Shown one piece after another: positions 53,401 through 64,000 of a DNA stretch of 64,000 nucleotides; position 1 is the stretch's first letter; each line of letters opens with the position of its first letter. The DNA is taken from positions 86,845 to 150,844 of the forward strand of contig NMRB01000053.1 in NCBI GenBank assembly GCA_002633025.1, read 5' to 3'. The position numbers were made by a program, and so were the translations under genes. This DNA comes from Notospermus geniculatus. Taxonomy: Eukaryota > Nemertea > Pilidiophora > Heteronemertea > Lineidae. Below the pieces are notes generated by a model, which was given only the letters and a program-made list of their open reading frames with translations, searched no databases and was not told the DNA's origin.

Positions 53401-56400
53401 CACTCCGATAAAAGTTCGTTTGTAAAAGTATTTTTAAAGTTTGTTCTTTAAACAAACGTTGTATTTTAAGTTTTTTAAAGAACAAACTTTAAAAAAACTT
53501 TTGCAAATGAACTTTTATTGGAGTGATATTATCCATAAAGACTAAAGAACTGTATTGTCTATGTGTGATTGGATTCCCATTCGAAGTTGGGTTTAATCTG
53601 GTCAGATAACTAGTCAGTGTAGTTTTCTTGTTGGTTTTAGCTCACCTCTCAGGGAAAAACTTCTCAAAGCCATGACGAGCGACAAGGCAGCCGGTGGGGC
53701 CTTCCAAAAGAATCTCGAGCAACACACAAACAAGAGCCTGGTGTCAAACTTACTGTTCTGGCAGGATGTGAATGAATACAGTGGTGCAGACACTGCCACC
53801 AGTGATCGACTCCTCAGACTTAATAACGCTTGGTTCATCTTTAACAAATACATTGCACAAGGAAGTCCAAACTCAATAGGTAGGAGTAAGCAAGGTCTTG
53901 AAATTAACACCCTGTCCATGGTTCTAGGGTCACTGTTTTTGAAACACCCACATGAAACATGGTCCGACTTGGGGGAATGTTCGCCCCCAAATCCCTTGCC
54001 AAACGCATGTCCCTAAGCTATATGCCACCAGAAAAAATTGATCCTTGCATATCCTTATTACAGGTATGAAGAAAGAAGATCGTGATAAGGTGCATCAGAC
54101 ATTATTGACAGCCAAAGACTTTGTCTCCTCTGACTTATACAACGACGCCAAGAACCATGCGACCGAAATCCTTGAACCCGCTTGGGTGCAGTATCTGAAG
54201 GAAGATGTCAGCAAATACCTAGAGTAAGTGAAAATCTTGATGTCATTATTTTGGTGAAGTAGGAGGAGAGATACAATTGGCACACGTAAATGATGCGTAT
54301 GATTTTCCCGTTGTAGGTGCTCAATATCTCATCGGGATATGGGGATTGCTCCACCACCAGCGGCTGAGGATATACAGATCATTGTTGATGGAGATCAGAT
54401 TATTGTCCAGAGGCCGTTTTACAAAGGGTAAGTCAGACTTAAGCTATGACACTTGTGAATTCTTTTGAATACCAATAATTTGGTAAATTATGAATACATA
54501 TGACTTGAAGATGGCTACAACATTTATGCCTTTGTTCACATTTTTTCTTCAAGATGGCCTACTGCCTTTTTGCCAAGAGTTGACCTGGTATGAAGGCATT
54601 CACTCACCTTTATTCATTGCTTTTTGTCAGGGTGCGAACACCATCTGAAAAGGATGCTAAGCAACATTTGTTAAGATCTTTCTCGTTGGCTGAGAGTATT
54701 GATTCAGTCAGAAGAGCAGAATTGAAGAAGATCCGTGCAGAAAAACGGAAAATAATGGAACGGGAACGACGGAAGGCTATCCGAGCAGCGAAAAAGAGGC
54801 TGAAAGAAATGAAGATGAAGAAGGACACACCAGCGAAGGTAGTTGTCGCATCTTCAAAACTTGTTGAAACTAACCGGCCCCCCATGACTTGGTTTTTGCA
54901 TGCAAGCGGTATAAGAGAGTGTGCTGAGATGCTCAGTGTAGATAAATTTTGTCCTATTCATGTAGCTAAGTGGAAAACTTGTGCTTCTGGACAGTTATCT
55001 ACTTCATTTCCTAACTTTTCAGGAAGAGCCTAAGGAAGAGAAGAAGTCACTCTGGGATGACGGTGGCGATTTGTTTGGCGCTGATTTGCCCCCGCCTCCT
55101 CCAAAACCCAAAATTATTCGCAGAAAAGTCAGAAAAATCTTATCACATTCACCCACAACAAAGACAACAATTCCAAAAATTAGTGTAACTGAGGCAGGCA
55201 AATCAGAGCCAGCAATGAGCCGAGAGCAGTCGAAAGCTTCCACTGGGACGGGCGAAAGTCTTGAAGTACTTGTCTATGTACTTGGTTTAATCCCAGTGAC
55301 AATAGATTGGCCTACGTCACTTGCTGCTTGCTGTATTTGTTAGACATAACTCAATATACTAGGAAAGTGTTATATTGAGCAGAATGTGAGCTATGCCTTC
55401 TGTACACTAAAGAACTCGTGGCAAGTGATGCAGGCCGAAACCCATTGCTAATTTCAATTTTGCTTTTTACCCTCTTCAGTTCACAGACAACTCCCCTCAC
55501 GTGACATATATTAAAGTAGTGTAGACATAATGTGACTCATTTCTCCTCCCCCCAGCTTTTTTCTTATTTCAGATGTCACAGGTTTTGATTGGCATGCCCA
55601 GATTAGTTTAACACTTTATGGACGAAAGCACTTTGACGAAAAATTACAAAATATTGCATTACTAGAAGGCGCCTTTTCAATCATCATAACATGTGTCTTT
55701 GGAAAGTTCCCCTATGGCACTCTCCGATGAATGGTCACTCCTGTCACTCCTTGCCAAGATTTTGAGTGAGTCTTGATAATCCAACGTTAGATGACCACCT
55801 GTCCATGAAGTGTTGAAGTATATGTAGAAATTCACATTTTCAGACCATTTTATAGTTTTAGTTTAGTGGAACATTAACCACTGGAATTTTTACTTCTGTA
55901 GGATGTTTTATTTCTATGAGTTCCTTCTCCAGGTTTTTGTGTAAAATTTTGACATGAATTCCAAATTCATGAGACTAACTCATTAGGTTGGTGTCACATG
56001 TGTGTCGAATATTTTTGGGACATAATTACACTAGTAATTAGGTGTCTTACTTGATGAATGAGATTCAAATAAGTTACTTTATATGATGTATGATTACCTG
56101 ACTGAGGAGATGTCAGTGAATAGGCATGATTAATCTTTCTAACACTGATGTTTTAAATGTGCAAATGTAACTACATGTAGTTTGACCCATGAGATACAAA
56201 TATTTTGACTGGGACTTTAACTCTTGGGTTCTAATGGATGGCACCTTTAACTTTAACAGGATGATAGTGACCAAGAGGATGAGGACCAAGATCAAAATCA
56301 GGTTCTTTTTAATACTTCTCCAAAGCATCTTCCATTGCTTTCAGCGAATAAATTTATTTTGCACATCAGCCTGGCTTATGCAGTACCACTGGTTCTGACT

Positions 56401-59400
56401 TTTCACTCCTAATGGAAAGGTCTAAAAACCTTGTCAAGTTGGGCAAAATTGAACACAGCACTTTCCCAAGCTCTGCTATATCACGCTTTCTGTCCCTCCA
56501 TCCACCATAATAATAGATGTTGGAATATGAATCCTTCTTTACTCCTCTTTCAAATTGAGACATCATATTCATTTTGGCACCTCAAGATGTTGGGATACTA
56601 GAGTTCACAGCTAGACATTTCTCTGGTAGAGACACATACATGAGAATGCTTCTTGGAAATCATATACTAAACACACTGGAGAACTGCACACTTATTCACT
56701 ATAGAAGATAGGAACAGCACCATCAATTTAGACAGCATGAAATCACATTTGCAGATCCTATCACACCCTCTTGCATGCCTGCCAATATCCCAATGCTTTT
56801 ATCCACTTTCCTTGCATTTGGACACATTCTCATTGTATGCTGAAGTCACCAACCGGTATCTGTTGCTTGAGATAGCATGTAACTTCTTATGAAATCCACT
56901 CCAAAGTAGATGAGAATCAATGAGCTAGCATATCTCTCTGACAGTGGTAAGGTGATTTTTGACCACTGTACTACCAAACTTGTTATGACAAGGAGGGACT
57001 GAAGGTGCAAAAAATACTGTTCTACAGCATGTTTCAAGGACTTTTCCTTGCTCTGAACGGGAGGCGTTTTGTCTCAAACAGGATGAAGTAAGTATTCCTC
57101 CCATGGATGGTTGGGTGTATTGCGAATTTGAATGCATGATACGTAACACATTTCGTTTCAGCCTGACGATGTTGTTGTAAAAAGAGGGAGCATTTCAGTT
57201 GACAGGAGGGCAAGTCTCGCCAGGGGCACTGAGCGAAGGAGAACCCTTCCCAAAGTGATTGAAAGGAAGGCAAGCGTGCCTAAAGAAAAGCCCATAAAGG
57301 CGTTTAAGAATGTTCGGACAAAACGTGGCATGAAAGTCTACCAGCGAGATAGTGTAATGCAACCTCTCTATTCTTCTAGCACCAACTTTCCTTGCTGTAC
57401 AGCAAATCCCGCTTGTGATCCTAACAGGTTGCTGGACGTGGAACGCTTCGGGAAACCCTACTCACTGATATTAGCTGATATACAGGTGTTGTTAACAATA
57501 TCTAATTGATGTCTTACTTATTTCACTGATATTTTTGACTTTTCAGATGTTGTAGTGCTGATTTCACCCTGGACAATAATATTGTACAGAAAGCTGCACT
57601 CACTGCTATTCTCCTTTCTGCAAACCTGTCACTTTCACGAGCTGTTTGGTATTAGCGGGAAAGAAAACTACAAAATAGCAAGCTGATACATGTATAAGGA
57701 AAGATAACAACAAAGTGTATCAAAATAGCAAACTTTTTCAAAAGTTCAGGTTTGCAGCCTACCATCCACGCAAATATTTTCGCGGGATAATATTTCACGA
57801 ATTGAACATTTTTTGTCTGTTTCACGTGGATTAATGTTTGCGTCAAGGGTAGGGAAGGGAGCTGACTTGATGTTGGGGGAAACTTATATGCGTGTATTAA
57901 TATTCGCGGTGAAATTTTGATTTCCCGATTTTCGCAAGAATTTTTACACGCAAAAATATTTGCGTATACGGTATCACCAAGCATTGACAAGTGTTATGCA
58001 CGGCCTTTTAATAACCAGTAGATCCATTCCAGGATTGGCAGCCTGAGACAGAGTAAGGTGGATTGCAGGGACCGTTCCTGACGTTGACCTCAGTGCTATT
58101 AAGATAGGAGGTTCAACTGGATCAGCTTGATAACCATCACAACACCTGTATATACACAAAGATGCAAAACCTAAATTCAAATGCACAAAATCAGCATCAG
58201 TTCTGTTGATCACAACTTTTGCATGAGCATGAATCGTCACCTGTCCGATCCTCCCCTCTCATCTGTATTGTCATAGTCCTCGAAGTTCCATCACCCAGGT
58301 CTGGGCTCATCTCATTTCATAAGTTGTCTCCTAGGCTTTGAATGTGTCCCAGCGGTAATCCTGTTTTGTGGTATAAAACACCAAAGATAATCCCAGCTTT
58401 GTTAAAGAGGATTACCCCAATCCCACTTTGTCATTTGTGAATCAGATCAATCCAAGATCTGTCGCCATTATCTGCAAATTAAATCTTGTCCCAAAGGATT
58501 GAAACTTTGCCAACAGACTCTAATATCTTAGTGTCTTGCTGATGGGCAGTTTGCGACAGTTGTGGTTCTGCCAGGAGTCAATACCCACATCCTGGCTAAG
58601 CTTAGAAGCCCTACTTTAACTGATCCCCATCTCCCAACAACTCCTGATTAGTTTTACCATCTGTTGTGAAATTGGTCATAATTTGACAAATATCAAAGTG
58701 TGGTGCTAAAATCCATAGGACATTTTCTTGGTTTTCAAGCAGTTCATCCTCTTTGAGGTTTCAATGGACCTAAACAGAGGTAACAGGTAAAATCATGGTG
58801 ACATTTGGAAATTGGAGTCCAGAAACACACAGGATATGTCCCCTTTAAGTATTTATTCCGTACTGATTCCCTGCTTGTTTGTTCCTTTCAGTGTGTTACA
58901 ATCGATGTTGAAAACATTGCCATTGGCCCTCACATCCCCTCTGCACCAAGGCTCATAAAAAACCTTCGGGAGAGATTTGGGATGTGAATTCTTGGACTTT
59001 TGAGTTCTCTGTCAATCTATCCGACTTGAGTTTCATTAGTTTATCAGAGAATGTGGAGTTACGTGTGTATTCCTGTTTTTACCCTCCAATATTGCCTGTA
59101 TACACATATAAAGTTTCGCCCTGCATATATTTGCATCAGATTCAGACAAAGGAATCAAAATGATTTCACATTTCTTCTATCACATACAACACCTCCGGTC
59201 TGTACTCTCCACTACTACTATTTTGGGTTTATGTGTACCTTTATGAATCTTTTATGTGTCAAATTGTGACCACTGACAACATGAAAAACGAATGCTGTCA
59301 CTTTCTTACATATGTCTTGTCAAAACATGAAACCTTATGAGAAAACCAACCCGTTACATGCCACAGTTGGAATGGAAAATTGGCTTCCCAACATGACAGG

Positions 59401-62400
59401 GGAATGGGGAACAGTAGGCCTACACATTGCTTTATTAATGACGTTCAGTGAACCACCTACATGAATATACTGCTGAGATAGGGCTGAGCAGTGTCCTTTA
59501 GTGTTGTTAAAAGTTGATCAATCCCATTTCATAGAAATGTCATACGAGACGGATCAGGGGACTTGTACTGTATACAGAAACTGCATGAAAGGGAATAGAA
59601 GACTCCTGAAATTCACCATTTCATGCTCATGTACATTTCAGGAAGGGGAAGGCTCCACTGAAAATCAGGATGGTGAGGCTCTGGGTGAAGAGGGTGAAGG
59701 TCGCAACGACTCTGCTTTGGAAGATGGACTCAATATGTCACCCGGTGGGATGCTGCTGTCTGGTGGATCGCGGAGACATGCTGCAAGCATCTCGCCTGAA
59801 CAAAAAGAAGTCAAACCACCAACATTTGCGGAGGCTGCACAGAATAAAGCGTATGTTTGAGACTTTTAAAATATTTTTACCCTTCAGGACCATTTCGCCT
59901 TCTGATTCTGGATGATAAGAATCTATACAACAGCCAGATAAGTCAGGTTTGTTTGAATGCCCAAGACTCTCTTTGCCCAGCAGACTTTGCCTTTAAGTAC
60001 CATTCTGTGTTGCAGTTTGATGACCATCTTCAAGAAGAATCTCCTTGACCAACAAGATGGAAAGGACATTGTCAACATGATGAACACATACAACGAGATC
60101 TTGGCATATCAGGGAATATCAGGTCCTGGAGCTAAACAGAAAAAGGAGGTACAAGCTGGATTCATTTATAAGTAAGTTGGATGAAATTCTGGTATGGTAG
60201 ATTTTTTTCATGCCATTCAGGACCAATTTGGTCATTTTAGTTCTGAACTCAGCCTTTATCTCGTACATCAAAAATTCATAAGCGAGCCTTATAAATTTTT
60301 GCGTACATGTATATACATGTCTATACCTCACCAGATTATGCTCCTCAGCTGACCATATCGTGGCACAAAACAAAGTGTTGCGCGACTGCATGGCCTTTGA
60401 TATTTAGCTTGCTTTCCTTCCGAGGCAAATACACTGAGCAACTATAGGGCAGTGCCTCACTTGGCCAAGAAGAATGTAGTGCATTGAACACCGAAGAATT
60501 GTAAAGAGCAATATTGGCTAAAACTGGGAAAATCTTCATTTCCAGGTCATTTCTGGACAAAGGCAGCAAAAAGAGATTCTCTCTGACTGACAAGATTGAC
60601 CACAGATTGACAGTAGAGAAAGACCGACCCAAATCTCCAACCCTGAAGGATATATTGCACTATATCAAACCTCAGCTGGAGGAACAGTTCAAGAACTTCT
60701 GGGATGTAAGTAGGCTCATCATGCCATTGGACATAAAACATTTGAGTCAGCAACATCTGAAAGTGAAATTAGTGTTGGATCTTATTTGCTGCCTGGGATG
60801 GCATTGACAATATTGATAAAAATGTTCAGATCTGGGAAACAAGTCGCATGGGATTGAAATGTTGTACTGTACAAAATTTTTCAGAACCAAGCAGAAAACC
60901 TTGGATTAAAAGGAGCAAACCTGGCCAACATCTCGGCTGCAGAACTGGCTATGAAGGGTGATGTTGATGTCGGCAAAGGTTGGCGTGGACGGAAACCAAG
61001 AGCAAAGGTGAGAAATAATCAATTACTTCATCTTTTAACTGGATATCTGGGAGTAAATAAACAATCTTTTTCTCCAAATGTATCACTTCTTGCAATGCCT
61101 GGTGCAAATTTCACCAGCAAAGTACCTGTGGTACTTGTATGTTTTGAGAGTGGTGGATCGGCACAGCTTTGAATGTGTTCGTGGCAAATGAGATGCTTGA
61201 ATACTGCATTCTTCTTACACATTGCCACAAATCGCGTGTTTTCTTCTCAGTAACTATCTTTTTTAGCTGAAAATCCACTTATCTATATCTCTTTGTCACT
61301 TTTCTCTTTCTCAAGCCTGCAATCTATATAGTGAGTTAGCTAATATGTCTTTATCATTAGTCTTCATTTCAATTATGGACTGAATACTTGGAGGTGTTCT
61401 CTAAGCAGTGTATTGAATAAACTGTGTCAGGGCCTACTTTACATTTGCCTTGCACAGGATTGGAGGCCCAAATGCAGATTATTCATGGTCAGGATGCCTG
61501 TAATTTGCAATGCCTTCAAGTATGAAACCCTCTTGTTAATTTATTCACCTATTGAATCCCAAGAACATTTTCATATTGATGTTTATTACTACATGTGTCA
61601 TCCTCTGCTGAAAATTTTCTTCCCAAATTCACAATCCTTTTGTTGTATTCTCCTGGTCAAATGTTGTATGTAGAGTTCTCTGCTAAAGTTGCTTCATGTG
61701 ATTGAACTTTTTGATGAACACAGGCTGAATCCCCTTCTTACACCCTTGGCGTGCCCTCCGGTAGCACACAGAAGCGTTCTAGATCTACAAGTAGATCCAG
61801 ATCCAGGGCAAGCGGGGCAAGTATTTATTTCATGGAATCACCACTAGGCGGTGCCGAAGTCCTGCTTGTGATTTTTTTGCCATTGTACATTTGCAATTGG
61901 GTTGGTCGGGAAGTGTACATGGAGTGGCCGATAACCAGTGCTCCGTCAACGATGCTAAATCCTCTTTGTAACACTTCAGTACCTTGTAGATATGTGTTCA
62001 ATCTATATCATCTGCTTTTGTGCTTGTGTGGTAGGCCAACTTAATTTTGTGTTTCCAAATGTGGACATTTGTTAGAAACNACTGCTTCTTCTCAGGGTAA
62101 CACCGTGCGGTTTGATGTCGATATCGAAAAAGAGTACGGTGACCTTCATTTACAAGAAAAGGTAACAGAAGCCTTCTCTCTGAACACAACACAACACAGA
62201 CACAACACATGCACTGCTGTCTCTGTACATTGTTGGATCAAGTGTTTATGAATATGATATTGTCATGTATCTGTTTTTGTACATTTTGTTTGTCTTTTAT
62301 GTACATGTACGTACATGAATCTATTAAGTAAAGAATCACAAATTTTCCAGTGATGGATATGCAACAGGTGTCGATCTTCTTGTTCTTATCTTTTATATCC

Positions 62401-63855
62401 ATTCAGCCACTGCAAACTGAGAGTGATTGACTGACTGAAGAATATGTTAGTTGAGAATTCTTTGCAGGGGAAAACAGGGTGATAGTCAACCAAAGAAATA
62501 AGTGCTTCTTCACTTGCACAACCACACTGTAGAAATATTGAAGTAGTATTGGAGGTGTTGAAAGATCATGAAAATTGCTGCATCGTGGAGCTAGCGGCGT
62601 GACTTCCTAACTTTATCTTTAACCAATGGTGCTAAAAGGGTCTATAACACTTTGTTTGCAGTAATTACTCACAAATGTATAGAGGCCTAATCAAAGCATA
62701 CAGACTCACAAAATAATTGGTAGGGGTACGAAATCTAACATTACATTTGATTCATTTTGCACTTTATACAGGAAGAAGTCAGAGTGAGTTATTTGATAAG
62801 ATAGTCATTTCCCCACACTTGGAAGTTGCATGCAGATATCTATTACAATATCTATGTTATGTAAATGACAGTGCATGAAAATATCTTGCTCCTGAAAGTA
62901 CACTAATTGCATGCATTTATTTCTATTTTCATTCACGTACCAGTATTAAATTGTCTTTAATTGCATGGGATGAATAGTTGACACTTAGAAAATGAATCAG
63001 GACAGTTGTCTCAACTGGAAAGTCACAAATCTAAAAGGATTTCTAATGTTCCTGTCCTCGTAATCCTTCAAGGATTCTTTTCTCCTCATTGCCAAACAGA
63101 TCAAGGCTAAGAAATGATATGTGACCCGATCTATAGGAAAGGGTTAACGGCCTTACAACAAGGAGCTGAAATATGCGTTCTGCAGGTTGACAAGAAGTGG
63201 ACACAGTGATAATACATGTAGTTGAGTAAACTGATGACCAGACAATCACCTGGGACAATTGCCAGCTTTTGCTGGAGCGGGTCACATATGGAACCCATTT
63301 GAAATTTTTTTGTGAGCTCTTTCCACCAACTGTTACGTGTACTTGTGGTTTTGTACCATAGTCTAAGAAAAAAGCTCCTTTTGAACATTTTCTGAAAGCC
63401 TTATAGTCCTTAAAGGGTTACTTCAATAGAAACACGTTTCGATACATGTAATGCACATGGCAGTCTTGTTTGTCCTGTTAATTGCAGTAAATCTCTAAAA
63501 CCTTTGCATCGATACTCAAGCCTGTCAACCCTTCACTTATTCTAATCGCATGATCTTTTAAAATTGTATGTTTATTATATGTTAACAACCTGTAGTGTTT
63601 CGTCTGTACTAACTGTCCATGTATCTGCTGATTCTCCTAAAGGAATCCACAATGTCATCATTTAAAGATCCATCACGGCGCAAAGGCCGGGCAAAGAAGG
63701 TAATAGGCAAAATGGAGTAGTTGTGCCTGATGAGTGGTGATCTCATCGTGTAGTTCTGCCTGGGAGAGTGTCCTGAACAACCACCTAAACAACAGCTTTG
63801 CAGAATTTCTCTGGCGATATTTTTTCAGGCAACAGAAATGTCAAGTTCAAGTTGA
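41448..63855 (+). CDS. RGS22: RGS22-like multi-RGS-domain protein
   Basis: RGS domains accelerate GTP hydrolysis on G-alpha subunits; RGS22 is a large family member with several RGS regions. Exons: 41448-41454, 43877-43965, 45218-45393, 46082-46359, 46585-46729, 47795-47913, then one of two copies of exons 7 and 8 (49878-50010 + 50287-50506, or 51056-51188 + 51465-51684), 52232-52380, 52486-52671, 52975-53202, 53641-53879, 54064-54223, 54317-54427, 54631-54838, 55023-55265, 56260-56301, 57162 to about 57485, 59642-59850, 60016-60171, 60546-60705, 60885-61007, 61724 to about 61820, 62096-62161, 63643-63699, 63829-63855. About 1310 codons; human RGS22 is 1264. The N-terminus ENLEDLLAYDDLFLDYFNAF matches RGS22. 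RGS-like regions: exons 9-11 (INFWLDCEYF, YWVPRFIVHKE), exons 12-13 (LLFWQDVNEY, ILEPAWVQYL) and exons 20-22 (MMNTYNEILAY). A basic coiled coil follows in exon 15. Start codon, exon 16-18 borders, the exon 18-20 join and exon 24 end are uncertain. Confidence 0.8.
42866..42967. repeat. Hairpin (MITE-like) in RGS22-like intron 1
   Basis: TTCCCATCATCCTCCCATAG with GCTCCTCTTCAT pairs with ATGAAGAGGAGC and CTGTGGGAGGATGGATCCC. Arms about 45 bp. Confidence 0.75.
45384..45508. mobile_element. Small insertion with 13-bp flanking duplication at a splice donor
   Basis: CTTTCTCAGGTAT occurs at 45385-45397 (the exon 3 donor) and again near 45494-45506. Between them lies a perfect 19-bp-arm hairpin (AACATAAAGTCGTCTCCGA and its complement, loop TTGCGAAA). 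The duplicated word looks like a target-site duplication, leaving a second donor copy 110 bases downstream. Confidence 0.55.
48145..48318. mobile_element. MITE nested inside the element above
   Basis: CATAAGGGGCACAGTCCGCG and its counterpart CGGTGTGTGTCCCTAATG are inverted repeats, with GAGCTACTGC / GCAGTAGCTC. It splits a host-element sequence that is continuous at about 28945-28970: TTTCG is on the left and GGTCCCATTCG on the right. Confidence 0.75.
48485..48596. repeat. Short tandem repeat, AAAGGTACTAGGTA unit
   Basis: About eight imperfect copies of a 14-18 base unit AAAAAGGTACTAGGTAAT. Confidence 0.85.
48597..48847. repeat. About 133-bp tandem repeat running into the gap
   Basis: CATGCCTCTGCCTGTACCTC through CATCTTCAATAACCT is repeated almost exactly at about 48733-48847 before the N run starts. 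The gap probably hides more copies. Confidence 0.85.
48848..49762. other. Assembly gap (915 N)
   Basis: Run of N inside the RGS22-like gene, between the 133-bp tandem repeat and a restart of sequence already present at 47942-47980. Confidence 0.99.
49763..50592 (+). repeat. Copy 1 of a duplicated segment carrying RGS22-like exons 7 and 8
   Basis: About 97-98 % identical to 50985-51775. Contains exon 7 (49878-50010, ends VTFKDLKNEFKR) and exon 8 (50287-50506, AYSAPVNYREFLKIPLYGDF to KEHVLGS). It starts with ATATTGAGAATTCAGCCG, which is also present just left of the element at 47985. It is therefore most simply a second allele placed in tandem. Confidence 0.85.
50593..50771. mobile_element. 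pogo/Tigger-like MITE, present only in copy 1
   Basis: CAGTGGAACCTCTCTATTAAG at the left and CTTAAGAGAGGTTCCACTC at the right are inverted repeats flanked by TA. CAGTGGAACCTC ends are known for Tigger/pogo families. Copy 2 has the empty site at about 51769. Confidence 0.75.
50985..51775 (+). repeat. Copy 2 of the duplicated segment carrying exons 7 and 8
   Basis: Exon 7 at 51056-51188 and exon 8 at 51465-51684, identical in predicted protein to copy 1 across the exons. Two synonymous differences are visible in exon 8. It directly follows the end of the AATGAAATGG element and continues into the rest of the gene. Confidence 0.85.
51836..52130 (-). mobile_element. tRNA-derived SINE, present only after copy 2
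   Basis: On the minus strand: GGTGGTGTAGTGG (A-box-like), GGTTCGAATCCCAC (B box), then GGCAAGTCTCTGCTTC, CACCCAGGTGTATAAATGG and a 3' AT-rich tail. ACTTCCA flanks both sides (about 51832 and 52131). The copy 1 side has the uninterrupted sequence CACAACTTCCATACAAAAC near 50862-50880. Confidence 0.75.
53371..53555. mobile_element. Foldback MITE in an RGS22-like intron
   Basis: ATACAGTTCTTTAGTCTTTA and its complement at the far end bound arms of about 80 bp (TGGATAATATCACTCC, AAAGTTTGTTCTTTAAA) with a short loop. Confidence 0.85.
55350..57160. other. Intronic stretch with one weak exon (56260-56301)
   Basis: The only coding candidate is the 42-base acidic exon DDSDQEDEDQDQNQ, phase 0 on both sides with a CAGG acceptor and CAG|GTTCTT donor. 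Otherwise AT-rich intron without a clear repeat. Confidence 0.4.
58892..58987 (+). CDS. Candidate alternative terminal exon of the RGS22-like gene
   Basis: After a CTTTCAG acceptor, only phase 0 is open: CVTIDVENIAIGPHIPSAPR, then LIKNLRERFGM and TGA. Phase 0 fits the proposed end of exon 18 at 57485. The only nearby donor (GTGAAT at 58984) leaves two bases and would put exon 20 in an unlikely basic frame. It may be a short-isoform end or a spurious exon. Confidence 0.35.
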   Translation, partial: CVTIDVENIAIGPHIPSAPRLIKNLRERFGM

Positions 63856-64000
63856 AAGTTGCATGGAATGGGATTTGTGCCCAGACATGCGACTTTCTGC
63901 TCGTTGCCAGTTAAATTCCAAAGTGTTGTTCTGCACTGATTTCCTGATAATAACACCACTGTTTTACCCCACCTTTGCACTTGCGTATTAAATTGTCAAC

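Overview
The window is animal nuclear DNA from a draft assembly. It has compact GT-AG introns, conserved metazoan housekeeping genes, two runs of N (34271-34517 and 48848-49762), scattered single Ns, and dense short hairpin-type transposons, tRNA-derived SINEs and TAGGCCTA / TACATGTA / TACCGGTA words. The gene set and repeat style suggest a marine invertebrate, most likely a non-vertebrate deuterostome such as an echinoderm. That assignment is inference; no sequence here fixes the species.

Layout. 1-2640: the end of one or two spliced transcripts whose short exons resemble each other and have no convincing reading frame. 2640-7880: no recognisable gene, only hairpin MITEs, tandem repeats and a SINE. 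9046-17407 (minus): SEC23, the COPII coat GTPase activator, 14 coding exons and 773 codons, with a 3.5-kb last intron holding a nested transposon. 18435-21219 (plus): RPF2, the Brix-domain ribosome biogenesis factor, head-to-head with SEC23; one exon carries an apparent 2-base insertion. 22250-33210 (minus): TARBP1, the SpoU/SPOUT tRNA 2'-O-ribose methyltransferase, 24 coding exons and 1606 codons. 35261-37871 (plus): glia maturation factor (GMF), 143 codons. 41448-63855 (plus): a large RGS22-like protein with three RGS-type regions.

Exon models were built by checking splice sites and codon phase at each junction. Phases close across all of SEC23, TARBP1 and GMF. RPF2 closes except for the exon 3 indel. 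RGS22-like closes through its first 18 exons (using one of the two copies of exons 7-8). The join from exon 18 to exon 20 and the end of exon 24 are uncertain.

Most notable observations: (a) about 0.7 kb of the RGS22-like gene occurs twice, and the copies differ by three precise transposon presence/absence differences, which looks like two haplotypes joined in the assembly; (b) a minisatellite next to the TARBP1 stop codon is built from copies of the codons for its last catalytic motif; (c) the palindrome ACCGTSACGGT recurs six times upstream of TARBP1; (d) a small insertion with a 13-base flanking duplication reproduces a splice donor; (e) an array of look-alike exons at the left edge includes a tandemly duplicated acceptor. 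The five protein genes belong to unrelated cell processes (secretion, ribosome assembly, tRNA modification, actin branching, G-protein signalling), so the window is an ordinary gene neighbourhood. I found no clear new molecular system.
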